The notes under the pieces: generated by a model
Told to the model about the DNA's origin: nothing
What the model saw: the letters and a program-made list of their open reading frames with translations, nothing else
The model's database searches: none
Made by a program: the position numbers and the translations under genes
In this document: piece after piece, positions 42,353 through 55,203 of the stretch
How the letters are laid out: each line of letters begins with the position of its first letter
Position numbering within the stretch: the stretch's first letter is position 1
NCBI GenBank assembly: GCA_037074705.1
Contig: CM073592.1
Location: 87,795,129-87,859,128 of the forward strand
From: Zhengitettix transpicula
Taxonomy: Eukaryota; Arthropoda; Insecta; Orthoptera; Tetrigidae
Reading direction: 5' to 3'
Length of the DNA: 64,000 nucleotides

Positions 42353-43130
42353 CTAGCTGGGTGCCCGGCGTTGCCCGAGATGTCATTTATCTATAACCCC
42401 CGATATGACTCCAATTTCGGCTGCTTTTGCGCAATTTTTATGTAACGCTACTCGAACCCTAATCATTATAATTAACTCTGAAAAATATTTCTTCAACGCA
42501 AATATCTGCCGTGTTTGCATGTTCCAAAATTTGCATCCCGCTACCCCTGCATCTGAGGGGTAAATGCCAATTTGAATGTCGTAGCTAAACACAGTGACTT
42601 CCATAACCTTTGATTTAACTCCAATCTCGGTTGTATTCGCGTTATTTTACTGTAAAGCATCTCCACGCCAAACCCGAAGGGTGTCCTTTTCACAGGGCGT
42701 AGGGGATGAAAATTGTATTCAGATAACATTGGTAGAAACACTATCAATATCTTTGACCCCTAAAAATATTTATCCGACTCAAATATCGGCTGTTTTAGTA
42801 TGTTTAAATATTTCCACCCCCGCTTCTGGGGGTGGAAGACGCGTCTCACCCCAACAGTGTTTGTTTCCTGGTCGCAAAAAAAACGTGTACGAAATTTGGT
42901 GAAAATTGCTCGACTGGTGTAGATTTGTATTTTACTTAGAAAACGTTTGTATGGGAAATAGAAAAGGGCTGTTTTTAGGGTTTTCCCGGAAATTATTCGA
43001 TTTTTTCTCGCCTTTTAAACCTTCCCTACACCTCCACGAACATTTCAAGACTAAGATAAGATAAATCCGTTCAGCCGTTCTCGAGGTTTAGTGAGACTAA
43101 CGAACAGCAATTTATTTTTATATATATAGA
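42353..43130 (-). mobile_element. Helitron-like element E4 with both termini
   Basis: The minus-strand 5' end is TCTATATATATAAAAATAAA at 43130, followed by TTGCTGTTCGTTAGTCTCAC and TCGAGAACGGCTGAACGG, a 5' end I know from arthropod Helitrons. The 3' end reads CGGGCAACGCCGGGCACCCAG-CTAG at 42353 with T outside. Interior modules match E2 (GGGGTAAATGCC, CCACCCCCGCTTCTGGGG). No coding capacity. Best-preserved member here. Confidence 0.82.
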
Positions 43131-44001
43131 TTAAAGTCAAAAATATCTGAGCATGAAAATATTTTCTGTTTGTTATTTAGAATCGCGTTTTTTTTGTGTA
43201 TCTACGTTTCGTGACACACTACCGATTTATTCATTACTGTCATGCTGACATTTTTTGCTTTTCACAAGAAACAGGATGGACCGATTTTTGATGAAATGTA
43301 TAAATCGATATGACAAGCAAAGTTTTAAACAATATTAAATTGCCGCTCGCATGTTTACACGAAATTTTACCTAATTTGAAATCATGCATTTTGATTGATC
43401 TTCTATTTTACTTTCACTGAATTTCAAAAATCAAAAAATTTAAACAATTCAAAACTTTTAATTTTGAAAATAGGCTATTTTATTGCAATACACCTGCACA
43501 GCATACACAAATTAATTACTTTAGAGATCCAGACTACTGAACTACGCTCGTCTCCTCAAGTTAATTCCTCAATATTCAAGATATTTTATCTTACAACAAA
43601 CTCTATAATCGAACAATTCTGAAGTTTATATTAATAACAACATATTGTGAATGTTACAATATATATATATATATATTCATTATCGGCATTAGTACTACAG
43701 CCTATACGACGGACGAAAGTGTCAATATATTTAGTGAAATGTATGGTATTATCGTTGATATATATAGATCGTCAGAAATATCACGTCAATATACTGTGGT
43801 GACACATTTCCGGTTACAGTAACATTTTATACGATTCTACCCTTCAATAAAACGTATTCATGTTAAAATTATTAGGCTATTTTTGTATGAGGAATTTAAT
43901 TGTATCACGACGTACTTACGATTCTGAGACCGGAACACAAATCATACGTCTCCACAGTCATTTTATTGTGTATGAGCCTTTTCCACTAATTTTATTATCA
44001 A
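43131..44001. other. Unannotated AT-rich DNA with (TA)n at 43659-43676
   Basis: No gene or known repeat other than the short microsatellite. Confidence 0.4.
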
Positions 44002-44820
44002 CTAGCTGGGTGACGGCGTTTCCCGAGATGTTAGTTATCCATAACCCCTGACTTGACTCGATTATAGGAAGCACTGGCGATATTTTTACGTAACGCAACT
44101 CGACCCCTATCCCGAAATGTGTTCACATCCCAGTTCGAATTCATTTACTCTGAAAGACTTTCATTCGACGAATATTCGCCATTTGATCATGTTCGAATTT
44201 CCACCCCCCCGCTACTGTTAAACAAAAACTATTTATTCCAAGCAAACATCGGCTGGTTACATTGTTTGAAAATTTCTACTCCCACCCAGATCTCCCCCCC
44301 TCCCACAGTTTGTCACAATGAAACTCGGCGACATCCATAACCCCAGAATTGACTCGAATATCGTTCTATTCGGGTTAATTTCATGTAACGCTCTACCAAA
44401 CTCCACCCCTAAGCGTGCTCCCCTCCCATCCCGATAGGGAATTAAATTAGACACAGAGAATATCTACACGAAATATTATGAATTTATATTACACCTAAAT
44501 ATATTTATTGGACGCAAATATCGGCCGATAAACCTGTTTTAAAATTTGCACCCCCGTTCAGCCCCTCCCCGTGGGAATTACACTGTAATTTTAATGTCAT
44601 AATTAATCTCAGCGACATCCATAACCCATACTTAGTCTCAAATCCCGTTTTTTTGCGTTATTACTACCCTTCATGGTTCTCTCCTCGCAAGCCGATAATG
44701 GTTGTAATTGTACACAGCGTATATTAAAAAAATTATGAATGTCAATGAGGCCACAAAATATTTATTCGACGGAAATATAAAACAGTTCGACGTTTCATTC
44801 GATGCATTATTAGGAAATTT
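44002..44820 (-). mobile_element. Helitron-like element E5, worn
   Basis: The 3' end CTAG at 44002 has the worn neighbour GGTGACGGCGTTTCCCGAG. Modules with CCATAACCCC, TGACTCGA, TAACGC and TATTCGACG/GGACGCAAATATCGGC recur about every 230-270 bases. The 5' end is not found; the mariner at 44859 lies just beyond. Confidence 0.65.
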
Positions 44821-44858
44821 ATTTCAAATTTAACGTGAAAAATTATCGGATGACAATA

Positions 44859-46123
44859 CCACTGTGATCAAAAAGTAAGGTGAAGTTGTCATTTAAAACT
44901 CCGGGGTATTAGGAAGGCAGGTAATTTTTTTTTCCTAGGTTGGTTGGACTGTCCATAATATTAGCCAAGTGTCTGTTTGTTAAAAGGTTTAATTAACTCC
45001 GAGTTACACGTGTTTTTGTAATCAACCAAAAGTGAATTTTACGATTTTTGCAATGAGTGATTTTGTTGAGCAAAGAACTTGCATTAAATTTTGTTTGCGT
45101 AACAAATATTCTTGTGCGGACACGTTGATAATGTTGCGGAAGGCCTTTGGTGATCAAACTATGGCACAAAAAACGTTTATAAGTGGTACGAGTTCAAAGA
45201 AAAACCGCGCTCTGGACGACCATCAACGTCTACCGACGAGGGCCACGTCCAAAAAATCGAAGGTTGGTGCTTGAAAATCGTCGATGGACAATCATAGATC
45301 TCGCTGATAGTGTTGGAATATCATTTGGCTCATCCCAAACCAGTTTGTGTCTCAAACAAGTCAAGTCTCGATTGGTGCCAAAATCGCTCAATTTTTTGGA
45401 AAAAAAAAACGTCGCGTTGATGTGTGTGAAACTTTGCTGTCTGACTATCAGGACCACTTGAAATGCATCATTACTGGAGACGAGACTTGGATTTACGCAT
45501 ACGACCCTGAAGCCACCGACCAATCCAGCGAATATCGTGCAAAAGGTGAAGCAGGACCGAAAAGACCACGGCAAAGTCGATCGATATTCAAGGTCATATT
45601 GACAGTTTTCATTGATTATCATGGTGTGGTGCACTATGAATTTTCCTCCCGCTGGCCAAACTGTCAACAAAGTATATTATTTGAGCGTTATGCGTCGTTT
45701 GCGTGAAGCTATTCGTCTGAAACGGCCGGAATTATGGGCGAACAACTCTTGGTTCCTTCATCACGATAATGCACCATGTCATACTGCATTGGTTCTTCGC
45801 GACTTTTTTGCCAAAAACTCGAGTCATATCGATCCGCAACCACCGTATTCGCCTGATTTGGGTCCGTGCGACTTCTGGCTATTCAGCAAACTCAAAAGGC
45901 TAATGCGGGGACGCCGTTTTGACACGATTGAGGAGGTAAAAACCGCATCGAAGAAGGTCTTGAAGGCTATACCGGAAAAAGACCATTCAGACTGTTTCGA
46001 AGACTGAAAAAAGTGCGTTTTATCGGACGGGGATTACTTTGAAGGGGATGAAATTGATTTGGTAGAATAAATAAAGAATTTATATTTTATGTATAAATTC
46101 ACCTTATTTTTTGTTCACAGTGG
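44859..46123 (+). mobile_element. Mariner element (second family), 1265 bp
   Basis: TIRs are CCACTGTGATCAAAAAGTAA at 44859 and the inverse ending TTTTTTGTTCACAGTGG at 46123. TA lies at 44857-44858 and 46124-46125. Confidence 0.93.
45053..46070 (+). pseudogene. Mariner transposase, frameshifted but triad retained
   Basis: ATG at 45053 (MSDFVEQRTCIKFCLRN). A deletion after TFISGT removes part of the helix-turn-helix linker. Later frames read ITGDETWIYAYDPEATDQSS (first Asp) and a 131-codon frame with FLHHDNAPCHTALVLRDFF and PYSPDLGPCDFWLF (second and third Asp, D,34 apart). The extra bases around LWANNSW match the usual family length. The end DYFEGDEIDLVE* is intact. Several frame breaks make it inactive. 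Confidence 0.9.
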
Positions 46124-46125
46124 TA

Positions 46126-48544
46126 TATTAATTCATGTCTCTGCAGTGAAAAAAAATCGCCACGTATGCTGTTAGAGTAATGTGTAATCGTGGGAGATCC
46201 AAATATAAGAAAACAGGTTTTCTTTGGTTCATTTTACTCTTTAATGTCACATGCTACATTTTTCTAGAGAGGGATTTTAAATTTTTTTTAGAAATACTGA
46301 GTTACAATTCTTTACATGCTACATTAGTGTTATTTATGATATAGAATATTTTTTGTATCCACCAAATCAGATATTGTAAAATTTAATACAAAAAGCAAAA
46401 AACATGTTTATAGCAGTAAAGTCTCTGAGTGTTGAACAGAGACGAACTCGACAATTCTTTTTCAAATTAAAACCCAAACTGGCATGTAATTAATCGGGAT
46501 TCAACCATAAATTTAATTTGAACGTCTCTGCATATGAATCTGAACTGTTTAGCTGTAAAAGAAAATTCAATGAAGCTATGTCCTGTACAAAGCCTGAAAT
46601 GAAGCATTCACGTAAACCAGCGTCAAAGTCACGGACATCTGGAAGCCCCTAATTCCTAACGACGAAAGCAAATTCCCCTGCAACTGAACAAACAACGCCG
46701 GTCACTGCCTCCAGCACCCACTTTCACCCTCAAATTTAGTGGCTAGTTCCAGTTACATGGAAAGGTCTAGACAGTTGACTTCCTGGTGCACGTGGACTAG
46801 ATTCAGTAGGTTTTCTTCTGCAATCCTCCGCACTATTACAAATACTCCCTGGTATGTATCCAACTTTTAGCTTACATACTGACCTCAATACACCATATGT
46901 AGAAGACGTTTTCAAAAAGTGAAAAATCGTAAACATCATAATAAACTTCAAACCCAACCCAATCGACTACTAGAGCCGTCACTACAACCTACAGACAACC
47001 GAAGACTGACTTCAATATAAACTGAGGTGGCGTTGTTGGACCCTCACCTCTCCACGACATCAGTACAAGACACTCTTATTAAATTTTACATGCTATCAAA
47101 TTAGCTTAAAGATCGTATGTAATCCGATTGCTAATAAAATTAAAGGGGGAGGGGGAAAGGACTGTTTGGAAACATTCGTCCAGCTCTGAATCAGGTTTCC
47201 GTGAACTGAGTTTAGTTTTATTTATTTCACTAAAACATAGAATTATTTTTCTATTCCTCTTATATAATTTTCTCTGTTAAAGGTAACGGAGTACCCAAAA
47301 AATGTTTTAGTCAGGATAGAAACGTCATATGGTTCCTGATAAGGCGTTACATTCATGACACTAATTTTTTTTATTGATTTATGGTCGCGTCAACCTTCTG
47401 GTTATTGGCGACCCTCTAATAATGTTTATATATTTAAGTTACAGTAGGTTTGAAATTTCCAATTGTGATCATCGTTTCAAATAGCGGTTGTCAGTTTTGC
47501 GTCGGAGACGAACTCGAGGAGACTCTTGATCGCCGTGGTGTGTATGCAGAAGTCTTCTCCAGAGAATTCGGCTATGGTCCTAAAATATTGGTACACTTTG
47601 AATATAAAATAAGAAAGAAAACAGTAATCTCGTCTAGGTTTAGCTGAAACGGGCCGAGTTTAAAGATGACTTGTTTACAGCCATTCTCAGTGATCCTTTT
47701 CACCGCTCCAGGTTTGAAGTTTCACCTTAAAAGTGACAGAAAGATTATCTCAAATCCTAGAGAAATGTCCCCGACTCTGTGCTCAATGTCAAGCCCACGT
47801 GATAAAAATTTTCTGCTTCTTTTTCATGCGTCGTCTGTTGCAGAATTTTTTATAGCTGGTTGTATGCGGCTGGCCTCAACTATGTAAGATTTCGGACTTT
47901 CACGTTGTTATTCGAAGTTCCCCGTATATATAACAAATATGTGCTTAATTTCTGTTCCACTCCTTCCCATATGTTCTAAACATTCATATTACGTTGTTTA
48001 ATTTTTTTATACATATGAAGTAATAACTCAGTTTCCTTAAAAGTGAATCTGGATAACTTTATGTATGACTTTATTAAATTAATAAAATATTTGATTCACA
48101 AAAAAGTAATAGGCTCTTTTTCAGACTCTATTAGTGATAACATAAAGCGTCGTTTTTAGTGGTTAACAAACTAACATTCAACTTATTTCAGTTCCAGCCT
48201 CATACGACTGATGCATTGTTGTAAATAAATGTTCATTTATCTACCCATCCCGGGTCTACGGATTGATAAATTTAATTTAAGTGACGATATAGATCCACTT
48301 GCTGGGGAACTCGGTTCAACTTAATATTCTCTCAGCATATTAAAGAAGGTGAAAAAAACTATTTAAATGTCCTATTTTACGTATTTTCACTGCTTCAACA
48401 GCGCGTACACATTTTAGCGTTATACATAGTACTGGAATTTATTAATCGTTTCCCTAATAGATAATTGGCCTGCAAATATGTTGAATGTATTTTATAAAAT
48501 ATAAAACGTCTCTGTTAAAATTATACTAAATAGATAAATAAATA
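46126..48544. other. Unannotated DNA
   Basis: 2.4 kb with only short ORFs (for example 47450-47647 and 47666-47887) and no motif I can name. Confidence 0.4.
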
Positions 48545-48800
48545 GCGAAACAACAGGCAAAAATAAGCGCTAAATTAAATACCACACAAAGATTACGCAA
48601 TCCTTGTTGCTTCCGTCAGGAGATTCAAAAACACAATAGCTATAAAAACGACACACCGCACGAGTTCGTCACCTTGCTTGTGCGATGTCTCCTTCTTACG
48701 GCTCTTGCGTTTTTTCAATCACCTGACGCAAGCAACAAGGATTGCGAGATCGCTGTGTGTTATTAAGCACTTCTTTTTATCTGTTATTTGTCTATTTATT
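48545..48800. mobile_element. Old family B-like foldback
   Basis: Left CAATCCTTGTTGCTTCCGTC faces right TGACGCAAGCAACAAGGATTG, and AATACCACACAAAGAT faces ATCGCTGTGTGTTATT. The core survives only as CTGACGC. It shares the ACAGGCAAAAA/TTTTTATCTGTTAT outer ends with family B. Confidence 0.65.
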
Positions 48801-49378
48801 TATCTCGATGTATTTGATATAAAACATCCGATTTAAATTAGTTTTTCTGCTCTTTATTCTCTGTTTGTTTTATATACTGCCACGAGTTACGACGGTCCTT
48901 CTTAGTTTTTATTATTTTGTACGATGTTTATTTACATGTTCTTGTATTCCCCGATTCCAAAATCTATTAATTCGTCGTCTTTGCACGTTAATACTATTCT
49001 CCGGAGATTCATAATTATATAAGTTGTAAGAATGGAAAAAAAAGAACAAGAATAGTATGAGTAAGAAAAATAATAATTTAAGTATTAAGGAATTAGAAAG
49101 AAAATAATCCGAATAACGGATTGACTGCTGGATATAATTTCACGTGATCACTAAAAAACCTGACAAGTGCTGAAACGAAAATGTCTCAAAATATACTTCG
49201 TAGTGAATTAACGATTAGATATAGATGAATATGGCCTGGCTATAGGTCGAATGCTGAAGACTGTACAAGAGTGAAAGTAAAACTCTGCATAGGAGATAAA
49301 TCTGTATAATACCAGATTAGTAGCAATTCCCAAAGCTGAAAAACAGAATGAAATTCTTAAAGTAGTTGGGACAACAAT
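48801..49378. other. Unannotated AT-rich DNA
   Basis: No feature is recognised. Confidence 0.4.
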
Positions 49379-49697
49379 CCTCCTAAACTGGTCAAGGCAC
49401 GGAGAAGGGAATGCTGCAAACTCCTCTCCCGCTATTCGGAAGGGCGTGGGACAAGTACCCAATGCCCGACCTACCTGATGCAGGTTTTTCTAGGGTTTTC
49501 CCTGCATTTCTTTAGGCGAATGCCAGGTAGGATCCTTAAAATATAGCCCGGGGGCCCTAGTTAACCCTTGGCTACCTACCTCTACCTTTCCGCATCCCCC
49601 CTTTCAAATCCCTTCCTATGCTGTTAAAGGGGAGTTGCCCAAAGTGGATTACCCTCATGTAGCCTGTTGCTCTAGAAAAAAAATAAAAAAATAAAAA
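49379..49697 (+). mobile_element. SINE-like family C copy, 5'-truncated
   Basis: It starts at CCTCCTAAACTGGTCAAGGC and ends CATGTAGCCTGTTGCTCT with an A-rich tail (AAAAAATAAAAAAATAAAAA). Confidence 0.88.
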
Positions 49698-49755
49698 TTA
49701 TGTCGAGATATCAAGGAAGTCTGCAAGAGGATTCTCTCGTAGGCGAACCTTCCCA

Positions 49756-50237
49756 GAGAGCTCTGGCGGAAGTACCTTTGGGGATGCCTTCACAACTCTC
49801 TGGGTTTTTTTTTGAACTAAGGTTCCCACATGCCGAGGCATGTGTATGTTCCGGGGTCGCAGATCTTGGGCATACGGTAAGAGTTGTCCGCTATTCCTAT
49901 TGGAATAGTCGGCCAGCTGCCTCCTAAACTGGCCAAGGCATGGCGAGAGGTAAGCTGCGACACCACAGCAAACCCCTCTCCCACCATCGGAAGGGCGTGG
50001 GACAAGTACCAAATGCCCGACCTACCTGATGCAGGTTTTTCTAGGTTTCCCTGCATTACTTTTAGGCGAATGCCGGGTAGGATCCTTAACATATAGCCCG
50101 GGGGCCCTAGTTAACCCTTAGCTACCTTCCTCCACCCTTCCGCATCTCTCCTTTCAAATCCCTTTCCTATGCTATAAGAGGGGAGTTGCCACTATGTGGA
50201 TTACCCTATACATAGCCTGTCTACACCCAAAAAAAAT
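49756..50237 (+). mobile_element. SINE-like family C copy, second subfamily
   Basis: The 5' part reads AGCTCTGGCGGAAGTACC, then GATGCCTTCACAACTCTC, like 22132. About 20 bases after GAGGCA are deleted (the CTCGGCCTG part). It ends CATAGCCTGTCTACACCC plus A-run, the same 3' variant as the copy at 25866, so the two belong to one subfamily. Confidence 0.88.
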
Positions 50238-53184
50238 ATTTCGAGAGAAACTAGGAGCATCAGAACAGATGACTATTGATTAGCTACAATACAATACGTC
50301 GTCTATATCGTTAAAGTATTCTACTTAATATATGAGTCCCGTGCTATTAATTACATGTCAGAGAGACTGCAATAAAATCTGAAAAAAGGACGCGCCTGTT
50401 TCACCGAAGAAAACATCGTAACTTTATCCAATACAGTACAAGGTCTCCGAAGAGAGAGCTATTCGGCCATGTTGGAAAATTGAATCCCCTCAAGTGTTCG
50501 TGGACGCTTCCGTCGATTGGCAAACCTTCAAGGTAAGAGACGATCCCTATTGGCCCTGCTCTTGCACCAGGATCAGAAATAGGTCTTCATCAAATTAATC
50601 GGTCCAATTAGGAAGACTCTGAATCTGGGAAATGCTCAAAGTACTTTCAGCTATAAATTTTTGTACGCATAATTTCCCAAACAAATAGTTCTGTTTGCGT
50701 GGGAATTTATGTACTTACCAATGGGTGGCCGCTGTCCAGTCCGCATGCGAAACCAGTGAGTTTCTCAACTCTTCTAAATTATTCAATATATCGATGTGCA
50801 TTGAAAGCACACTAAGATTTGTTTGAACAATTTATGATGAGTTTATTTATTGCGCATTTCTGTTGATGATTCTTTCCGCATACTAACATCCAGAGATCAG
50901 TGTATATGAATACGTTTCTGGGACTTTATTTGAAAATGTAAGATTCGTCAATTGTTTTTTCCTATTATGAGAGGTAAATAGATATAAATTTGAGAATGAA
51001 ACGCAGAGTTATAGAGCAATATGGATGTCTGCTAGGTTATAATCGGCAGCTCTTTTCTGGTTCATGGGATGAATGGAGAAATAATGCAGGAGCAGGAGAC
51101 ATCCTGAGAAAGTTGGCTTCCAAATAGACAGTAATTTAAAATTATCTACTTTAATATTGGCGTCAAGAAAATTAAGAGACCTATTAGATTATAAATGACA
51201 AGTGAATAACTACAGTTATAATTGTTAAAGACGTTGACCATTCAATTCGAATTCCTTGGTTGGTATAACGCAAAAACTAATAATTAATTTTGTGAAAATA
51301 GGGCTGATTGAGTGGTAATTAAATTTAAAGCAATGAGATATTATTTTATGTCATAAAACTACTTATAACCAAATTGTTTGGTATAGATGTGAACAGAGGA
51401 ACGACATCAAAGGAAACAAGTATGTGGTTGGGAGGGATTCTTAATTCCTTAATGGATTCCAACAGTTGGAATGAGTTTTTTTAACGAATGGTGTGGTTCA
51501 ACTATTGAGGCCATTATTGATAATAAATATTTCAAAAGCCAGTTAATTTAAGTAATGGAGTCAATTCAACTGTTGGTCATAAATGTAAAGTTACTGGTAT
51601 TTGTTCAAATGTTGTCTGCATTGGGCCATTTTCACATTCTAATATTATCTGTTTAATATAAAATTTCATTTATAACGATAAGAGCAGTATTCTAAATTTC
51701 CGAAAGAACTTGGAATTCCAGGTATTCTGGTACATTGAAACGCGTGTATTTTGGTTTAGTTTTGCTTCGTCTCGGAAGTGTTGTTTGCTGTAGTTTGGAG
51801 AATTCGAAACCGTGCATTGGCGGACGGATGCTGGGAGTTGTTTTCTGTGAAATGTTGGACGAGGTGTGCGTGGGGGTGGAGGAGATAAATATTTCCATCC
51901 AAGTAATTTTCGATTGTTGGCCTCAACATGACAAAATAGTTGGCCATTGTTGACTACGGAACTGCAGCTGCGTGTTATAACTCTTGTAACAATGGAAGAA
52001 TCAGTGAAACTGACATTTCGACCAAGTTTTCTAATAATGAAAAAAGTAAAAGAATGGGAGGCAATAATGGAGGGAACGAAGATAAGCTTTTGAAACTGGA
52101 CAGTTGTTCTGCGCTCACCGAAGCTGGTGGATGTGATTATGAGAGGCTCCGTATTGCGTTACGTGTATACGTTTTAAGTGTCGCCGATCTACAAATCTCA
52201 TGAGTTCTGCTGTAAACTTTTCCAAGTTGTTGTCCCTGATATAGTCCGAGGCAGAATCGTCGTGAGAAAGGAGCCACAATTTGTTAGTGAAGAGTTCATC
52301 GAAGCCACACAATTTAGTACGACGGCTTGCCAGCAATTAATCCCGGAGGCCGACGCCTTAGTCAGTGGTCAACTCCTGAGTTGACGCCTTGCAATGGTCC
52401 CGACTAAAGTCATCACTGCACTTAACCCGTTCTGCCGGCTGTGAGATACGGAGACGTCGGTACGAGAGCTACAGCAAGCAACACAACACAGAATAGCAGT
52501 ACGTATTTGGTACGGGCAGCAAATCTCTTCTACATAAAAACCACAGGTACCTGAGATAAGAGTTTTTCATGCTTAACTGTAATAAACTTATTACAAATTC
52601 TTGAATGGTCAATAATTTTTTGATTTAACGTAAAAACCCAACCCACAAAAATAATTCTTTACAATATTAAGACTGATTTAATTTTTGTTATCCATGAAAC
52701 ACAATTATCACAAGATGTAGGTGTGTATATTAGGATAATTATAACATATTACCGTGGTAATTTTATTCTTGCACTAAATTTTAAATAATATAAATCAGTG
52801 GGAATTAATAACAGCATGATATTTAATAATTTTATTGTGTATTTAAATTTTACTCTTCACCTAATTATTTCTAATTTAATCAAGATGATTGTTTTGACTT
52901 TGGCTTCTTGAATTACTTAAATTTAAATAAATATTATTCGAAAATTTTGTACAAGTATTTAATTTTTGACTGATAAACTAGGTGAAAGAATGATACTATA
53001 TTAAATAAAAAATATAATAATTGAAAAATCTGAAGACACTTGCATTTTAAAATCCCCTGAAAAATGTCCACATGGCGCCGACGATACTGGAATAAAATAA
53101 CTATGACAATTCTATAATCGTGGCCGCAGCCAACAGCTATATATTTTGCGTCGCGGTTCCTTTTTTTATCAATAAGTCTATAAA
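50238..53184. other. Unannotated DNA
   Basis: Nearly 3 kb without a supportable gene. Overlapping short ORFs on both strands at 51690-52384 give no recognised motif. The longest are 87 codons (51940-52203) and 73 codons (52115-52336, minus). Confidence 0.4.
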
Positions 53185-54560
53185 TGGCTCACTACTGCAC
53201 TTCCTCTCACTACACTTCACCATTCTACAATGCCTATATTAAACTATTATTCATAAACCATACCGTTATTAATATATTATTATATTTTCCACATAAGTTC
53301 ACTCAAGTTCTATCATAAAAACCCATTTTAATTCACGGAGCATTATGTTGATTCGTCGTTGTATCCGCATCGATACGTAACTGTTGATTTTCATTTGATC
53401 CACCTCTACAGGTCACATTCAAAACAGTCCAAACAGTGACTGTCTGAAGGCGAATCGGATTCAAAGATGGCGCAGCCAGACTAAGAGCCGGTAAGAAAAT
53501 GACTACGGTTTATTAAGATGCACGTCGAATTCACCACTAGAAAATGAACGAACATTTAACGAAGACTATTATAAGGGATGGAGAGTACAAAAACTTCGAG
53601 CAGAGGGTTTCAAAGAAAACCTCAAGAAACACTAAGGTCGTTGGTTATAAAACTTATAGATGTTCGACTTAGTCTAGCTTGTTGGGATCCGTATAGGAAT
53701 GCACTGAACAAAATTCAGAAAAACAAATATTGAAATTATCTTGAGTTTTAAAGACTTTGATAAATAAAAGGAAACAGGCAAGATTTATGTACACTATTGA
53801 GGGCATACAATAACGAACCGACCAGGAGAAATGTAAACAGGTTTCTTTTACCACCCACCTACTATTCTAAAAACGCTTAGTGAAAAATTAGACAGAGGAA
53901 ACATCAAACTGGTATAGGGAAATTTTCATTCCCATATAGAACCATTTCGGATTGGAATTGTTTGTCTGCAACTGCGTGACCATAGAGTATAAAAAAAATC
54001 TCAGAAGAATATGTATTGTAAAGTAGTAGGATTTCTATTAGTAAAATTGAGTGAAGTTAAGTGAAAAATAAAATAAAATATTAATAAGGGTTTATGATTT
54101 TTTTATGGGTAACAGGCTACATGAGGGTAATCCACATGGTGGCAACTCCCCTTTAATAGCATAGGAAGGGATTTGAAAGGGGGGATGCGGAAGGGTAGAG
54201 GGTAGCCCAGGGTTAACTAGGGCCCCCGGGCTATAGTTTAAGGATCCTACCCGGCATTCGCCTAAAAGTAATGCAGTACAAACCCTAGAAAAATCTGCAT
54301 GAGGTAGGTCGGGAACATGGTACTTGTCCCACGCCCTTCCGATAGCGGGAGAGGAGTTTGCTGTGGCGACGCAGCGTTCCCATCTCCATTCCTCGACCAG
54401 TTTAGGAGGCAGCTGGCCGACTGATCTAATAGTAATAGTGAACAGCTCTTACCGTACGCCCAAAGTCTGTGACCCCCGAACAATTTAATTTAATATATAG
54501 GCATTGTAGAAAGGTGAAGCGTAGCGAGAGGAAGTGCAGTAGGACGTCATATATAGACTT
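53185..54560. repeat. Pair of about 70-bp inverted arms around a SINE
   Basis: ACTGCACTTCCTCTCACTAC, CTTCACCATTCTACAATGCC and TATATTAAA at 53185-53253 face GGCATTGTAGAAAGGTGAAG and GTAGCGAGAGGAAGTGCAGT at 54490-54560. The 1.2-kb interior holds a family C SINE and otherwise unrecognised DNA. It could be the ends of an unknown DNA element. Confidence 0.6.
54107..54481 (-). mobile_element. SINE-like family C copy, 5'-truncated
   Basis: T-run, AACAGGCTACATGAGGGTAA, the family body, ending at CTGTGACCCCCGAACA. Confidence 0.87.
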
Positions 54561-54698
54561 AATGATAGCTAATCTTTATTAATATTAAGTAAAAAAAATT
54601 ATAGATGTAGGCCTAATGAAACGATTTTCGGTTATATGGTTTGAATGTATTTTCTGTACCGTCATTGTATATATTTAAAATGTCCTCCCGGTTTTCAA

Positions 54699-54829
54699 AA
54701 AAATCAGGTCGAAGGAGGAGCTTGTTTCCAAAACCTTCCGCATTCTTAAATTTTGGTTGGTTTGAAAATGTTAGAAAAAATTTGGAGACGCCTATCAATC
54801 GAACAGGAGATTGAGAAATGAAAAATAAT
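54699..54829 (+). repeat. 131-bp direct repeat (mariner 3' relic), copy 1
   Basis: TCAGGTCGAAGGAGGAG, CCGCATTCTTAA, TTTGGAGACGCCTATCAA and GGAGATTGAGAAAT recur in the same order at 55074-55203. Confidence 0.75.
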
Positions 54830-54869
54830 TTTTTTTTTCATTTTGAAATTAAATAAATCTGTTATGGAT

Positions 54870-55203
54870 CGTCATTGGACCTAAACCTTTGCTGGAGCCA
54901 AGAAATAAAGTATAAGCGTCCTTATATGGCCAAGAATAAAGTGCTTTTCCTTTTGGACACTGCTACAATTTAATGGCTAAATTTATTTAATTAAAGTTGG
55001 AGCTGTTGTTCCACCCACCGTATTCACCATATTTTTTGTCCTCTAACAAGAAAAAACGTCACGCCGGAAAATAAAATCAGGCCGAAGGAGGAGTTTGTTG
55101 CCAAAACCTACCGCATTCTTAATTTTTGGTCGGTCTGAAAAAGTTGAAGAAAAGTTTGGAGATGCCTATCAAGCAAATAGGAGATTGAGAAATAAAAAAT
55201 AAT
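54870..55203 (+). pseudogene. Old mariner-type transposase C-terminal relic
   Basis: In shifting plus frames VLFLLDTAT (second catalytic region), then LELLFHPPYSPYFLSSN (third region, Asp changed) and near the end LKKLKKSLEMPIKQIGD, resembling the mariner tail LKKLEKRW.KCI.L.GDYVE. The end part duplicates 54699-54829. Too worn for subfamily assignment. Confidence 0.5.
55074..55203 (+). repeat. 131-bp direct repeat (mariner 3' relic), copy 2
   Basis: TCAGGCCGAAGGAGGAG, CCGCATTCTTAA, TTTGGAGATGCCTATCAA and GGAGATTGAGAAAT. It lies about 375 bases after copy 1. Confidence 0.75.

Noticed and set aside
47450..47887. Two successive small ORFs
   Set aside because: There is no homology that I recognise, codon content is AT-driven and there is no supporting splice structure.
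51692..52384. Cluster of overlapping ORFs on both strands
   Set aside because: Sense and antisense frames of similar length with no recognisable motif, splice signal or repeat periodicity. Not enough for a gene call.
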